A DNA stretch of 64,000 bases from positions 2,382,501-2,446,500 of the forward strand of contig NZ_BCQA01000001.1 of the NCBI RefSeq assembly GCF_001748145.1, in the 5' to 3' direction. The position numbers and the translations under genes are program-made. Below the pieces are notes generated by a model. It was given only the letters and a program-made list of their open reading frames with translations. It searched no databases and was not told the origin of the DNA. Below are positions 1-9,359 of this stretch, one piece after another; the stretch's first letter is position 1, and the number at the start of each line of letters is the position of its first letter. This DNA comes from Bosea sp. BIWAKO-01 (GTDB lineage: Bacteria > Pseudomonadota > Alphaproteobacteria > Rhizobiales > Beijerinckiaceae).

Positions 1-98
1 AGCGATGATGCATGGAACGGTGCGTGGCACGTGGGCAATGGCGAAGCGCCCGCATGCCTGCATGCTCATGCCAGCCCAATTCGGCGAGGGCTCATCGC

Positions 99-698
99 CT
101 AGCTGAGAGCATCGGCGACATGCCGTATGAAGGCCGGGCGCTGCATCAGCTGTCGATGGTAGCGCTCGAGATTGGCACAGTCCGGCTTGTCCCCCGGCAG
201 CAGCACGTAGCGATGAACGATCGGCCCGAGCGGGATGTCGCCGATGCTGAAATGCTCGCCGGCGATGAACGGGCGATCCAGCAGGGCGTGATCGAGTACG
301 GCAAACTGTGTGAATGCGGAGTCCCGCTTGGCCTTGAGATCGTCTCCCGTCAGCCCTTGCTTTCGCAGGGGCGCCAATACGGGAGCCAGCATCATCGAGG
401 CCCAATCCATCCAGCGATCCGCCTGAGCCCGCTCTCCGGGAGCTTCGGGCCAGAGCAGGCCAGCACCATATTGGGCCGCGAGATAGCGGACGACGGCGTT
501 CGACTCCCAGACGACCACCCCGTCGTCATCGAGAGTGGGCACGCGGCCATGGGGGTTCATAGCACGATAGACCGGATCGTCCGTTCCTCCGAAGTTGCCG
601 CCGCGCTTGACCAACTCGTAGGCCAATCCGAGCTCGTCGAGAGTCCAGAGCACCTTGGCGACATTCGAGGAATTATGGCGGCCATAAACTGTGAGCAT
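99..698 (-). CDS. Glutathione S-transferase family protein
   Basis: A 199-aa cytosolic protein with the two-domain GST layout. Residues 1-80 are thioredoxin-like: MLTVYGR at the N-terminus, the cis-proline in GRVPTLDDD, and the glutathione-binding Glu-Ser of WESNAVVRYL. Residues about 90-195 form the helical domain, with IAGEHFSIGDIPLG near its end. The family conjugates glutathione to electrophiles or reduces peroxides; the substrate here cannot be read. The likely catalytic residue is Ser10 or Ser11 in GRHNSSN. The ATG at 698 has GGAGA about 10 nt upstream. It lies downstream of metC on the same strand, separated by a 9-bp hairpin, so it may be transcribed separately. Confidence 0.88.
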   Translation of the reverse strand: MLTVYGRHNSSNVAKVLWTLDELGLAYELVKRGGNFGGTDDPVYRAMNPHGRVPTLDDDGVVVWESNAVVRYLAAQYGAGLLWPEAPGERAQADRWMDWASMMLAPVLAPLRKQGLTGDDLKAKRDSAFTQFAVLDHALLDRPFIAGEHFSIGDIPLGPIVHRYVLLPGDKPDCANLERYHRQLMQRPAFIRHVADALS

Positions 699-727
699 CG
701 CTTGTCATTCTCCGGGAGCAGCGTGTC

Positions 728-752
728 GGCGCGACCTCCTGGCGGTCGCGCC
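728..752 (-). terminator. Hairpin between metC and the GST gene
   Basis: Perfect 9-bp stem (GGCGCGACC pairing with GGTCGCGCC) with a 7-nt loop, between the metC stop and the GST start. No T-run follows on either strand, so intrinsic termination is uncertain; it may only stabilise an mRNA end. Confidence 0.35.
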
Positions 753-774
753 GTGAGGAGTTGGGGGATCGAGA

Positions 775-2010
775 TCAGGCCGTCAGCCGCTTCAATCCGC
801 GCTCGAGATCGTCGATCAGGTCGGCAATATCCTCAAGCCCGACATGGACGCGCATCGACTGGCCATCGACAGCCCAGTTGGTCGCGGACCGCAGGGGGGA
901 CGGATTGGTCGGGACCATCAGGCTCTCAAAGCCGCCCCAACTCGAGCCCATGCCATATAGTTTCAGCCCATCCATCATGGCGGCAAGGCGTGTGCGGTCC
1001 TTTTCCTTCAAGACGAAGCCGAACAGGCCGGACGCCCCGGTGAAATTGGCTTTCCATAGGGCGTATCCGGGGTCCTGCGGCAAGGCTGGATGCATGACGC
1101 GCTCGACCTCGGGGCGCGTGGCCAGCCAGCGTGCCAGCGTCAGGCCGCTTTCATGGTGCTGCCGCATGCGCACCCCGATGGTCCGCAGACCGCGCAGCGC
1201 GAGGTAGGCGTCATCGGGTCCGACGCAGAGGCCGAGCCGGAGGGCAAAGGCCTTGATCCGGTCATAGACGCTCTCGGCACAGGAGATGGTGCCCAGCATG
1301 ATGTCGGAATGGCCGGAAATGTACTTCGTCCCGGCCTGAAGCGAGATGTCGACACCCAGCGTCAGGGGCTTGAAGAAGACGCCGCCCGCCCAGGTATTGT
1401 CGATCACCGTCACGATCCCGCTCGCCTTGGCAACAGCGACGATGGCCGCAACGTCCTGCATCTCGAAGGTCAGGGAACCTGGCGTTTCCATCCAGATCAA
1501 GCAGGTTTCGGGCCGAACGAGCGTTGCGATGTCGGCGCCGATCTGCGGATCGTAGAAGGTCGTCTCGACGCCGAGATGGCTGAGAATCTCGTTGCAGCAA
1601 TGGCGACATGGCCCATAGGCCGAGTCGGGAACGAGCACATGGGCGCCAGGTTTGGCGTAGGCCAGCAGGACCGTCGATATCGCCGACGCGCCCGAAGACG
1701 TCAGCACGGTGCCCGCTGCCTGCTCGAGGGCGGAGACGGCCTCCTCGAGGGCAAAGCTGGTTGGCGTCCCGCGACGGCCATAGCGGATCTTCGTCGTCGC
1801 CTTCGCATCAAGCGCCGCAAGCGTGGGAAACAGAATGGTGGAGGCATGGAAGACGGGCGGATTGACAGCGCCGGAATGAGCGGAAGGGTCGCGGCCGCTA
1901 TGGCAGATGACCGTGTCCTGCCGGAAGGCGTGTTCAGAATCGGTCTGATTCCCCTGGGAGGATTTGGGCTCGCCAAAGCCGGGTTCCGCCTGCAGGTCTG
2001 TGCTGCTCAT
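775..2010 (-). CDS. metC: Cystathionine beta-lyase (PLP-dependent)
   Basis: A 411-aa Cys/Met-metabolism PLP enzyme. It should cleave cystathionine to homocysteine, pyruvate and ammonia in the cytosol; related beta-lyases act on other cysteine conjugates. The motif LQAGTKYISGHSDIMLG contains the PLP lysine followed by GHSD, as in MetC and MetB; NTWAGGVFFKPL precedes it and RYGRRGTPT lies in the N-terminal half. The ATG at 2010 is preceded by GGAAGA at good spacing; a GTG three bases earlier is possible. It is transcribed away from aapJ, and the shared intergenic region carries an inverted repeat. MetC is favoured over MetB or MetZ by the overall motif pattern, but substrate is inferred. Confidence 0.85.
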   Translation of the reverse strand: MSSTDLQAEPGFGEPKSSQGNQTDSEHAFRQDTVICHSGRDPSAHSGAVNPPVFHASTILFPTLAALDAKATTKIRYGRRGTPTSFALEEAVSALEQAAGTVLTSSGASAISTVLLAYAKPGAHVLVPDSAYGPCRHCCNEILSHLGVETTFYDPQIGADIATLVRPETCLIWMETPGSLTFEMQDVAAIVAVAKASGIVTVIDNTWAGGVFFKPLTLGVDISLQAGTKYISGHSDIMLGTISCAESVYDRIKAFALRLGLCVGPDDAYLALRGLRTIGVRMRQHHESGLTLARWLATRPEVERVMHPALPQDPGYALWKANFTGASGLFGFVLKEKDRTRLAAMMDGLKLYGMGSSWGGFESLMVPTNPSPLRSATNWAVDGQSMRVHVGLEDIADLIDDLERGLKRLTA

Positions 2011-2061
2011 CACGCGTCTTCCTTCGTTCTCGATCCTGGGAACCGGTCGATTCCGGTCTTA

Positions 2062-2155
2062 TTGTTCAATTGGTACAAAGGGTTGGAGGTATTCTTCGCT
2101 CACTGGGCTTCTGTCCGCTTGCGCTCCGTGCTCAGTTGTATATCTTTGGATACAA
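2062..2155. promoter_or_regulatory. Divergent metC/aapJ control region with GntR-type inverted repeat
   Basis: Between the divergent metC and aapJ starts, TTGTAT (2136-2141) and ATACAA (2150-2155) form perfect arms around an 8-nt spacer. A weaker relative, TTGT..CAATTG..ACAA, lies at 2062-2078. TTGTAT/ATACAA half-sites are typical of FCD-subfamily GntR regulators, and such a regulator is encoded at the end of the plus-strand gene run (10763). That it controls aapJ and perhaps metC is inference. Confidence 0.45.
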
Positions 2156-2222
2156 GCGCATTCAATAGATGACAAGCGCTCGCCGATGGTGCGAATGGCG
2201 GCGCAGTACAGGGGATGGAAGC

Positions 2223-3266
2223 ATGTTCGGGATGGGTTTTCTGAAGCATGGCAAGGCGCTGCTGGCCTGCGCCGTTATCGCCTTGTCCGCCAGTTCGGCC
2301 ATGGCCGAGCAGGGCGCGACGCTGAAGACGGTCAAGGAGCGCGGGCAGTTGCTGTGCGGGGCCCATCCCGGCCGTTATGGCTTTGCTGCCCCCGACGCGA
2401 AGGGGCGCTGGGTCGGATTCGAGGTCGATCTCTGCCGCGCCATCGCCGCCGCGATCTTCGGCGACGGCGAGAAGGTGAAGTTCGTCGCACTTTCCAGCCA
2501 GCAGCGCTTCCCGGCGATCCAGTCGGGTGAAGTCGATGTTCTGCCGCGCAACACCACTGCGACCCTGACCCGCGACACGGCGCTTGGTCTGAACTTCAGC
2601 CCGCCGGTTTTCTACACTGGCCTCGGCTTCCTCGTGCGCAAGGATGCCGGCGTCAAGTCAATCGAGGAGCTGAATGGCGCGGTCATCTGCATGGCGCCTG
2701 GCAGCACGACCGAGCAGTCGGTGGCGCGGATCTTCGCCCAGCGCAATCTGAAGTACACGCCGATCGTCATCGAGAACAACAAGGAACTCGCCAGCGCCTA
2801 TGTTGCGGGGCGCTGCGACGCGCTGGCCAAGGATCGCGATGCGCTGCCGGGTGTGAGGGTCTATGACGCTCCCAACCCCGATGACCATGTCATTCTCGAC
2901 GGTACCTATTCCAAGGAGCCGTTGGCGCTGGCCGTCCGCCATGGCGACGACCAATGGTACGACATCGTGAAATGGGTGATGTACGGCCTCATGGAGGCGG
3001 AGGAGAACGGCATCGGCCAGGCCAATGCCGACACGATGCTCAAATCCAGCGATCCCTATGTGCGCGACATGCTCGGCGTCACCGGAGATTTCGGCGCGAA
3101 GCTCGGCCTCGACAACAAGTGGCTCTACTCGGCGGTGAAGAGCGTCGGCAGCTACAAGGACATCTACGAGCGCCATTTCGGCGCCGGTACGCCCCTGCCT
3201 CTGCCGCGCGGCGTGAACAAGCCCTGGACGGATGGCGGCCTGCTCTACGGCCTGCCGATCAAGTAA
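2223..3266 (+). CDS. aapJ: General L-amino acid ABC transporter, periplasmic binding protein AapJ
   Basis: A 347-aa secreted solute-binding protein. Residues 1-28 are a signal peptide with an AMA|EQG cleavage site. The mature part begins TLKTVKERGQLLCG and contains the family pattern GRWVGFEVDLCRAIAAAIFGD, DVLPRNTTATLTRD and ICMAPGSTTE. AapJ delivers a broad range of L-amino acids to the AapQM permease. The ATG at 2223 follows a GGGGATGGA ribosome-binding region and gives a clean signal peptide; an earlier in-frame ATG at 2169 adds a non-signal-like extension. First gene of aapJQMP. In this family the ligand range is wide, so the operon's true substrate may differ from common L-amino acids. 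Confidence 0.92.
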   Translation: MFGMGFLKHGKALLACAVIALSASSAMAEQGATLKTVKERGQLLCGAHPGRYGFAAPDAKGRWVGFEVDLCRAIAAAIFGDGEKVKFVALSSQQRFPAIQSGEVDVLPRNTTATLTRDTALGLNFSPPVFYTGLGFLVRKDAGVKSIEELNGAVICMAPGSTTEQSVARIFAQRNLKYTPIVIENNKELASAYVAGRCDALAKDRDALPGVRVYDAPNPDDHVILDGTYSKEPLALAVRHGDDQWYDIVKWVMYGLMEAEENGIGQANADTMLKSSDPYVRDMLGVTGDFGAKLGLDNKWLYSAVKSVGSYKDIYERHFGAGTPLPLPRGVNKPWTDGGLLYGLPIK

Positions 3267-3332
3267 CGCCCGCTCGCGCGACGGCACGCGACATTGCCTC
3301 GGCGTCAATTTCTCCCAGCCAGCGGAAACGAC

Positions 3333-4592
3333 ATGACCATCATGAGTGAGGCCAGGGCAGGCACGGCGGAGCTGCACGCTCACGCCACGACGGCCACCGC
3401 CCCTGGCGCGCCCGCTTCGCCGCGGCGGCGACCGCCGCCCCGGCGCTCGTGGAACTGGAACGACCCCGGTGTCCGGACCTTCACCTACCAACTGGCCCTG
3501 GCTGCCGTTCTGGTCTTCGTCGGCTGGTATCTCTACGACAATGTCGCGACCAACCTGCGCCGCCAGAACATCGCCACAGGCTTCAGCTTCCTGGGTGAAG
3601 CCGCGAAGTTCAATATCAGCGAGACGCCGGTTTCCTTCACTGCCTCCGATTCCTACGGCCGGGCGCTGCTGGTCGGGCTGCTGAACACCATTCACGTCTC
3701 ATTGGTCGGCATCGTCTGCGCCACGCTGGTCGGTGTGGTGATGGGCATCGCGCGCGCGTCTCGCAACCTGCTCGTCTCCAAACTGGCCGGCTGCTACGTG
3801 GAGTTCGCGCGGAACGTGCCGGTGATCCTGCATGTGGTGCTGTGGTCTTCGATCATCCGCAATCTGCCGGCACCACGCCAGGCCCTGGATGTCCTCGGGA
3901 TCGGCTTCATCAGCAATCGCGGCCTGACCCTGCCTGCCCTGGTGCCGCATCCGGCGCATGGGGCGATGGGCATCGGCTTTCTGGTCGGTGCCGTTGCCGC
4001 CGTCATTCTCTACAAGCTGATCAGGCGACATGGCGAGCGCACCGGGCGCTATGTCGCGCCGCTGCCGCCGGCCCTGGCACTGGTCGTGGCCGCGACAATT
4101 CTGCCCTGGCTCCTGTCTGGTGCCCCCATCATATTCGACATGCCGAAACTGCGCGGTTTCGGGTTCAGCGGCGGCATGACCGTCCCGCCCGAGTTCTTCG
4201 CGCTGGTCGTCGGGCTCACCGTCTATACCGGTGCCTTCATCGCCGAGATCGTTCGCGCCGGCATCGAGTCCGTGCCGAAAGGCCAGAGCGAGGCTGCGCG
4301 TGCGCTTGGCCTCAAGCCGTCTTCGATCATGAGCCGGATCGTCCTGCCGCAGGCGCTGCGCGTCATCATCCCGCCGATGTCGAGCCAGTTCCTCAGCCTG
4401 ACCAAGAACAGTTCGTTGGGCGTGATCATCGGGTACCCCGAACTGGTCAATATCGGGAACACGATCATGAACCAGACCGGCCAGGTGGTCGAAATGGTGA
4501 CGATCATGATGATCATTTATCTCGGCCTCAGTCTGACCACATCGATTTCGATGAACCTCTACAACAACGCCGTCGCGTTGAAGGAGCGTTGA
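3333..4592 (+). CDS. aapQ: General L-amino acid ABC transporter permease AapQ
   Basis: A 419-aa inner-membrane permease of the His/Glu/Gln/Arg/opine family. It has an unusually proline- and arginine-rich cytosolic N-terminus (about residues 1-45), then multiple hydrophobic segments. The EAA loop that contacts the ATPase is EIVRAGIESVPKGQSEAARA followed by LGL. Length fits AapQ (about 400 aa), longer than simple HisQ/M permeases because of extra helices between the first segments and the core. The ATG at 3333 has GGAAA 5 nt upstream; an ATG at 3342 is an alternative. aapM starts one base after this stop, so the two permease subunits are probably co-translated. Confidence 0.92.
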   Translation: MTIMSEARAGTAELHAHATTATAPGAPASPRRRPPPRRSWNWNDPGVRTFTYQLALAAVLVFVGWYLYDNVATNLRRQNIATGFSFLGEAAKFNISETPVSFTASDSYGRALLVGLLNTIHVSLVGIVCATLVGVVMGIARASRNLLVSKLAGCYVEFARNVPVILHVVLWSSIIRNLPAPRQALDVLGIGFISNRGLTLPALVPHPAHGAMGIGFLVGAVAAVILYKLIRRHGERTGRYVAPLPPALALVVAATILPWLLSGAPIIFDMPKLRGFGFSGGMTVPPEFFALVVGLTVYTGAFIAEIVRAGIESVPKGQSEAARALGLKPSSIMSRIVLPQALRVIIPPMSSQFLSLTKNSSLGVIIGYPELVNIGNTIMNQTGQVVEMVTIMMIIYLGLSLTTSISMNLYNNAVALKER

Positions 4593-4593
4593 G

Positions 4594-5694
4594 ATGGCCG
4601 ACGCTCAATTCTTGCCGGCGCCGGCGCGCCGCCAGCCCCGTGTTTCGCGCACTGCCGCCTGGTGGCTGAAGGACCGGATCTTCTCCAGTCCCTTCCATGT
4701 CGCGCTCTCGATCGTCGTGCTCGTGGGAGCAGCCTTTATCGGGCAGTTCCTGCTGCGTTGGGGGGTGCTCGATGCGGTCTTCGTCGCGTCCGATCCGGCC
4801 GCCTGCCAGGCCGCCAAGGGGGCGTGCTGGGCTGTCGTCTATGAGAAGCACCGCACGATCCTGTTCGGGCTCTACCCGCATAGCGAACACTGGCGCCCGA
4901 CGCTGGCGGTCTGCCTCTACCTGGTCATCCTGACGATCACCTTGATGCCGCGGTTCTGGAATCTGCGCGGTCTCGCGCTGCTCTGGGCCTGCACCGTCAC
5001 CGCCATCGGCGTGCTGATGTATGGCGGCGTGTTTGGCCTGCCGGAAGTGGCGACCAGCGAATGGGGCGGGCTGGCGCTCACCATGATCATGTTCACCGGG
5101 ACGGTCGTGATGGGCTTCCCCGTCGCGGTTCTGCTGGCGCTCGGGCGGCGCTCGACGTTGACGCTGGTGCGTTCGGTCTGCGTCACGATCATCGAGACGC
5201 TGCGTGGCGTGCCGCTGATCACCATCCTCTTCGTTGCCGTTAACGTGCTGCCGCTGTTCCTGCCGGCCGGCAGCAGTGTCGACAAATTGCTGCGCGTCAC
5301 CATCGGCATCGCGATCTTCTTCGCCTGCTACCAGGCGGAAACCATTCGCGGCGGCCTGCAGGCTGTCCCGCGTGGACAGTACGAAGCGGCTCAGGCCCTT
5401 GGTCTTGGCTATTGGCAGATGACACGGGTCATCATCCTGCCCCAGGCGCTGAAAATCGCCTTCCCGGCGATCGTCAATCACATCATCGCGGCGCTGAAGA
5501 ACACGTCCTTCGTGATGATCATCGGCCTGTTCGACATCCTCAACGCCACGACATCGGTGATGCAGGACCCGGTTTGGCGCAAATACTATGTCGAAGCCTA
5601 TGTCTTCGTCGGTCTGGTCTATTTCGTGTTCGGCTTTGCCTTGTCGCTCTACGCGCGCGCCATGGAAGCCCAGATGAAGAAGGGGCATCACTGA
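4594..5694 (+). CDS. aapM: General L-amino acid ABC transporter permease AapM
   Basis: A 366-aa partner permease to AapQ. Hydrophobic segments begin around residue 35. The periplasmic region has two cysteines in [12 protein letters not shown], and the EAA loop is [20 protein letters not shown]. It ends [18 protein letters not shown], a typical AapM tail. AapQ and AapM form the heterodimeric channel for ligands delivered by AapJ. It starts 1 nt after aapQ and its TGA shares a base with the aapP start (TGATG), so all four subunits are tightly coupled. Confidence 0.92.
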   Translation: MADAQFLPAPARRQPRVSRTAAWWLKDRIFSSPFHVALSIVVLVGAAFIGQFLLRWGVLDAVFVASDPAACQAAKGACWAVVYEKHRTILFGLYPHSEHWRPTLAVCLYLVILTITLMPRFWNLRGLALLWACTVTAIGVLMYGGVFGLPEVATSEWGGLALTMIMFTGTVVMGFPVAVLLALGRRSTLTLVRSVCVTIIETLRGVPLITILFVAVNVLPLFLPAGSSVDKLLRVTIGIAIFFACYQAETIRGGLQAVPRGQYEAAQALGLGYWQMTRVIILPQALKIAFPAIVNHIIAALKNTSFVMIIGLFDILNATTSVMQDPVWRKYYVEAYVFVGLVYFVFGFALSLYARAMEAQMKKGHH

Positions 5695-6473
5695 TGCTGC
5701 AGCAGAATGCCTCCGCGACCGCCGAGGGCTCTCGGGTGAAGAACGCCATCGAGATCGGCTCCATCTCGAAATGGTACGGCACCATCCAGGTGCTGGACGA
5801 TGTCAGCCTCGATATCGCCACCGGCGAACGCATGGTGATCTGCGGCCCGTCGGGCTCGGGCAAATCGACCCTGATCCGCTGCATCAATGGCCTCGAGCAG
5901 CATCAGGAGGGCCGGATCGCGGTCAATGATACCGAGCTCGATGGCAGCAACCGCGCTCTCGAAACCATCCGGGGCGATGTCGGCATGGTCTTTCAGAGCT
6001 TCAACCTGTTTCCGCATCTGACCGTACTCGACAATCTGACGCTTGCCCCGATGCTGGTGCGCAAGATGCCCAAGCGCGACGCGGAAGAGATCGCGATGCA
6101 GTACCTGCGCCGGGTTCATATCCCCGAGCAGGCGCACAAATATCCGCTCCAGCTTTCTGGTGGCCAGCAGCAGCGTGTCGCCATTGCACGCGCCCTGTGC
6201 ACGCAGCCGAAGATCATGCTGTTCGACGAGCCGACCTCGGCACTCGATCCCGAGATGATCAAGGAGGTGCTGGATGTGATGCTCGAGCTCGCGGGCACCG
6301 GCATGACCATGGTCGTCGTCACCCACGAAATGGGCTTCGCCCGGACGGTGGCAGATCGCGTCGTGTTCATGGCGGATGGGCGCATCGTCGAAACCGGGCG
6401 GCCGGACGAGATCTTCGGCAATCCGCAAACCGAGCGCTCTCGCACCTTCTTCCGTCAGGTCCTCAAGCACTGA
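5694..6473 (+). CDS. aapP: General L-amino acid ABC transporter ATPase AapP
   Basis: A 259-aa nucleotide-binding subunit that powers AapQM. Walker A is [10 protein letters not shown], the signature motif is [15 protein letters not shown], Walker B is [14 protein letters not shown], and the switch His follows in VVVTHEMG. The first 15 residues are a short polar extension before the domain start [19 protein letters not shown]. The ATG at 5694 overlaps the aapM stop by one base. After its stop there is only a 54-bp gap before the first MmgE/PrpD gene, which suggests that transporter and enzymes are transcribed together. Confidence 0.93.
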   Translation: MLQQNASATAEGSRVKNAIEIGSISKWYGTIQVLDDVSLDIATGERMVICGPSGSGKSTLIRCINGLEQHQEGRIAVNDTELDGSNRALETIRGDVGMVFQSFNLFPHLTVLDNLTLAPMLVRKMPKRDAEEIAMQYLRRVHIPEQAHKYPLQLSGGQQQRVAIARALCTQPKIMLFDEPTSALDPEMIKEVLDVMLELAGTGMTMVVVTHEMGFARTVADRVVFMADGRIVETGRPDEIFGNPQTERSRTFFRQVLKH

Positions 6474-6527
6474 ACCTCTGAGTCGAAGTCCGGAGGCGCT
6501 GCGGCCCTCCTTCGAAAGCTGGACCCC

Positions 6528-7925
6528 ATGGCCGATATCACTCTGGCGCTCGCGCGCCACGCAAACGCCCTGTCGCTGGTGAATGCGCCCTCTGCCGTGA
6601 GGCATTGGGCCCGGCTCGCCATCGCCGACACGATCGGTGTGATGCTGGCGGGATCGCATGAAGGCGTCGTCGATCTGCTCTGCGACACGGTCGAGCCCAG
6701 CCATGCTGCGTCCGGCAGTCTCCTGCTGGGTCGTGCAACGCGCGTCGGCGTGCTCGATGCCGCGCTGATCAATGGCGTCAGCGCCCATGCGCTCGATTTC
6801 GACGATTGCAGCCTGACCTTGGACGGACACCCGTCCGTGCCGATGGTCCCCGCCTTGCTGGCGCTGGCGGAACGACTGGACTGTCATGGCGACCAGCTTC
6901 TCGCAGCTTATGTAGCCGGCTTCGAAACGGAGACGCGTCTCGCGCAGGTTCTGAACCCGCTCCATGTCGAGCGCGGCTGGCACCCGACCGCGACGCTCGG
7001 CATCTTCGGAACGGCGGTCGCCTGCGGTCGCCTGTTGCAGCTCGACGACGAAGCAATGGCCGTCGCCATCGCCATTGCCGCTTCGTCGGCCAGCGGGCTG
7101 CGCGCCAATTCCGGCACCATGACGAAGCCGCTCCATGCCGGTCAGGCCAATCGAAACGGGCTGCTGGCGGCCCTGCTCGCCCGCAATGGCTTCACGGCCA
7201 ATGTTCGCGCGCTGGAGCATGGCATGGGGTTCTTCCATGCCTTCAATGGCGCGGGCGTACCCGATATGCGCCCGTTGCTGGAAGGCTGGGGAGAGCGTTG
7301 GGAATTGCTCGACCCTGGCGTTGCGATCAAGCAGTTCCCCTGCTGCGCCTTCGTCCATTCGGCCATAGCCGCAGCCACCGAGCTGCGTGACGATCTGGCT
7401 GGCGGCACCGACGAGATCGCCCGGATCGACATCCATCTGCATCGGCGTCGCCTGAAGAACATCGACCGACCGGACCCGAAGTCGGAGCTGGATGCCAAGT
7501 TCAGTACGCATTACGTCACCGCCTGCGCCTTGGAACAGGGGTCCGTCCGCTTCGAGGATTTCGAGCCGGGCGCCTATGACCGTGCCCGATTGCGCGCGGT
7601 GATGGGCCGTTCCGAACTGCTTGCGCATGACGAAGACGATGTGTCCGCCGGTCGCGTGACCATCACGCTGCGAGACGGCGGCCAGCGCAGCGCCAGCGCT
7701 TCGGTGGCCATGGGGCGCGGCCCGCTCAACCCGATGAGCGAGGCCGAGTTCTCCGGCAAATTCCAGGATTGCGCCGGGCGGGTCCTGGAACCCGACGCCA
7801 CGGAGCGCCTGCTCGATGCCTTGCTGTCATTGGACGGAGGCAGCCGCCTGCGCTCGCTTCTCACTACGATCGAGCGGGCCGCGCCGCCCAGGGAACGGGC
7901 TCCGGCGCTTCGTATTCCTGCCTGA
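6528..7925 (+). CDS. MmgE/PrpD family protein, copy 1
   Basis: A 465-aa cytosolic protein of the MmgE/PrpD superfamily, which includes 2-methylcitrate dehydratase, cis-aconitate decarboxylase and iminodisuccinate epimerase. Conserved blocks: HALDFDDCS at residue 87, GHPSVPMVPALLALAE, GWHPTATLGIFGTAVA, TKPLHAGQANRNG and IKQFPCCAFVHSAI (Cys272-Cys273), then DAKFSTHYV. It is the first of three tandem paralogues between an amino-acid transporter and a GntR regulator. The family carries out dehydration, decarboxylation or epimerisation of small di- and tricarboxylates. No prpB or prpC lies nearby, so methylcitrate-cycle PrpD is unlikely. Substrate unknown. Confidence 0.82.
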   Translation: MADITLALARHANALSLVNAPSAVRHWARLAIADTIGVMLAGSHEGVVDLLCDTVEPSHAASGSLLLGRATRVGVLDAALINGVSAHALDFDDCSLTLDGHPSVPMVPALLALAERLDCHGDQLLAAYVAGFETETRLAQVLNPLHVERGWHPTATLGIFGTAVACGRLLQLDDEAMAVAIAIAASSASGLRANSGTMTKPLHAGQANRNGLLAALLARNGFTANVRALEHGMGFFHAFNGAGVPDMRPLLEGWGERWELLDPGVAIKQFPCCAFVHSAIAAATELRDDLAGGTDEIARIDIHLHRRRLKNIDRPDPKSELDAKFSTHYVTACALEQGSVRFEDFEPGAYDRARLRAVMGRSELLAHDEDDVSAGRVTITLRDGGQRSASASVAMGRGPLNPMSEAEFSGKFQDCAGRVLEPDATERLLDALLSLDGGSRLRSLLTTIERAAPPRERAPALRIPA

Positions 7926-7964
7926 CGCGATCAGGCGAACCCCGACACGACACTGGATCACATC

Positions 7965-9344
7965 ATGAGCCTTGCCCTCGAAATCGCCCGCAGAGCCAAC
8001 GCACTCGATCCCGATAGCTTTTCACGGACAGCACGGGAGACCGCCAAGGTCGCCATTGCCGACATGCTGGGTTGTGCGCTCGCCGGTGCGCCGGAGAGCA
8101 CGACCGCGTTGGCGCTTGCCGGTCTTGCGGTGGGGACTGTGGCCGGCGGCTGTTCTGTCCTGGGGGCAAGCGAGCGCCTGCGCCCGCTCGATGCAGCACT
8201 CGTCAACGGCACGTCCGGCCATGCGCTCGATTTCGACGACACCAGCAAATCCCTTGCCGGGCATCCGACCGTCATCATTGTTCCAGCGGCCCTGGCACTC
8301 GCCGAGCAACAGGACCTGACCGGCAAGGATCTGCTCGACGCCTATATCGTCGGCGTCGAGACCGCGACGCGGATCGCGCGCGGCGTCAACTTCCATCACT
8401 ACGAGAAGGGCTGGCATCCCACGGCGACGCTCGGCATCTTTGGCGCCGCGGCCGCGTGCGGCAGGTTGCTCAAGCTCGACGACCAGGCGCTCGCGACCGC
8501 GCTTTCGCTCTGCGTCTCCTTCGCCTCGGGCGTGAAATCCAATTTCGGTAGCCAGACCAAGCCGCTGCATGCTGGGCTTGCCGCCCGCAACGGCCTGTTC
8601 GCCGCGCTGCTCGCATCGGAAGGCTTTGACGCCAGCCCCGTCGCCTTCGAGCACCCCCAGGGCTTCCTCGAGGTGTTCAACGGCGCCGGCAACTACGATG
8701 CCCAGCGGATGTTGGAGGGCTGGGCCGCACCGCTGGACCTCGACGGACCCGGCATCTCGATCAAGAAATACGCCTGCGTCTACAGCGTTCATGGGGCAGT
8801 CGACGCCGCCCTTGCGATTGCCGGCGAGCATCGGATCGAGGCCTCTCAGATCGCCAAGGTGACGGTGACGATGCATCGCCGCCGCCTGCTGCCGCATGTG
8901 ATGCGCAAGGCCGAGAACCCGCTCGACGCCAAGTTCAGCCTGCAATATGCCGTGGCGCGTGCCCTCGTCGACGGGCGCGTTTCCCTGGAGCATTTCGAAG
9001 GCACGGCCTATCGCGACCCGCATGTGAGGGCCGCCATGGAGCGTATCGAGACGCAGGCCCATGACGATGACTCCAACGATTATGGAGCGACGGTTTCAGT
9101 TCGTCTGAAGGACGGTACGGCGCTGGAACACTCTGTTCCTGCGCCGCTCGGGCGTGGTCCTGAAATCCCTCTGCCGCTTCCGATGCTGCGTGCGAAGTTC
9201 GAGGATTGCGCGCGCCGCAGCCTGGATGCGGCGCAGGTCGGCCCGCTATTCGACCGTTTGGTCACCCTCGAGGCCCAGCCCTCCGTCCGGGACCTCGCCA
9301 TCAGCATGACGAGTTCGCGGGCAGCCCTCAGCGCCGCCGCCTGA
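7965..9344 (+). CDS. MmgE/PrpD family protein, copy 2
   Basis: A 459-aa paralogue of its neighbours with the same block order: HALDFDDTSKSLAGHPT at residue 86, KGWHPTATLGIFGAAAACG, TKPLHAGLAARNGLFAALL, DAKFSLQYAVA. It differs where copies 1 and 3 have a Cys-Cys pair: here the block is IKKYACVYSVHGAV with a single Cys271. The start ATG is 39 bp after copy 1. The changed block suggests another substrate or partner in a heteromeric enzyme rather than simple redundancy; that is inference. No signal peptide or membrane segment. Confidence 0.82.
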   Translation: MSLALEIARRANALDPDSFSRTARETAKVAIADMLGCALAGAPESTTALALAGLAVGTVAGGCSVLGASERLRPLDAALVNGTSGHALDFDDTSKSLAGHPTVIIVPAALALAEQQDLTGKDLLDAYIVGVETATRIARGVNFHHYEKGWHPTATLGIFGAAAACGRLLKLDDQALATALSLCVSFASGVKSNFGSQTKPLHAGLAARNGLFAALLASEGFDASPVAFEHPQGFLEVFNGAGNYDAQRMLEGWAAPLDLDGPGISIKKYACVYSVHGAVDAALAIAGEHRIEASQIAKVTVTMHRRRLLPHVMRKAENPLDAKFSLQYAVARALVDGRVSLEHFEGTAYRDPHVRAAMERIETQAHDDDSNDYGATVSVRLKDGTALEHSVPAPLGRGPEIPLPLPMLRAKFEDCARRSLDAAQVGPLFDRLVTLEAQPSVRDLAISMTSSRAALSAAA

Positions 9345-9359
9345 TCGACAGGAACCATT

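Noticed and set aside
2011..2222. A SAM-II riboswitch upstream of metC or aapJ
   Set aside because: Alphaproteobacterial methionine genes often carry one, but I found no SAM-II pseudoknot core in either orientation.
5688..7628. A 646-codon minus-strand frame across aapP and MmgE/PrpD copy 1
   Set aside because: It spans two real plus-strand genes, including their intergenic gap, with shadow-like composition and no recognisable motif.
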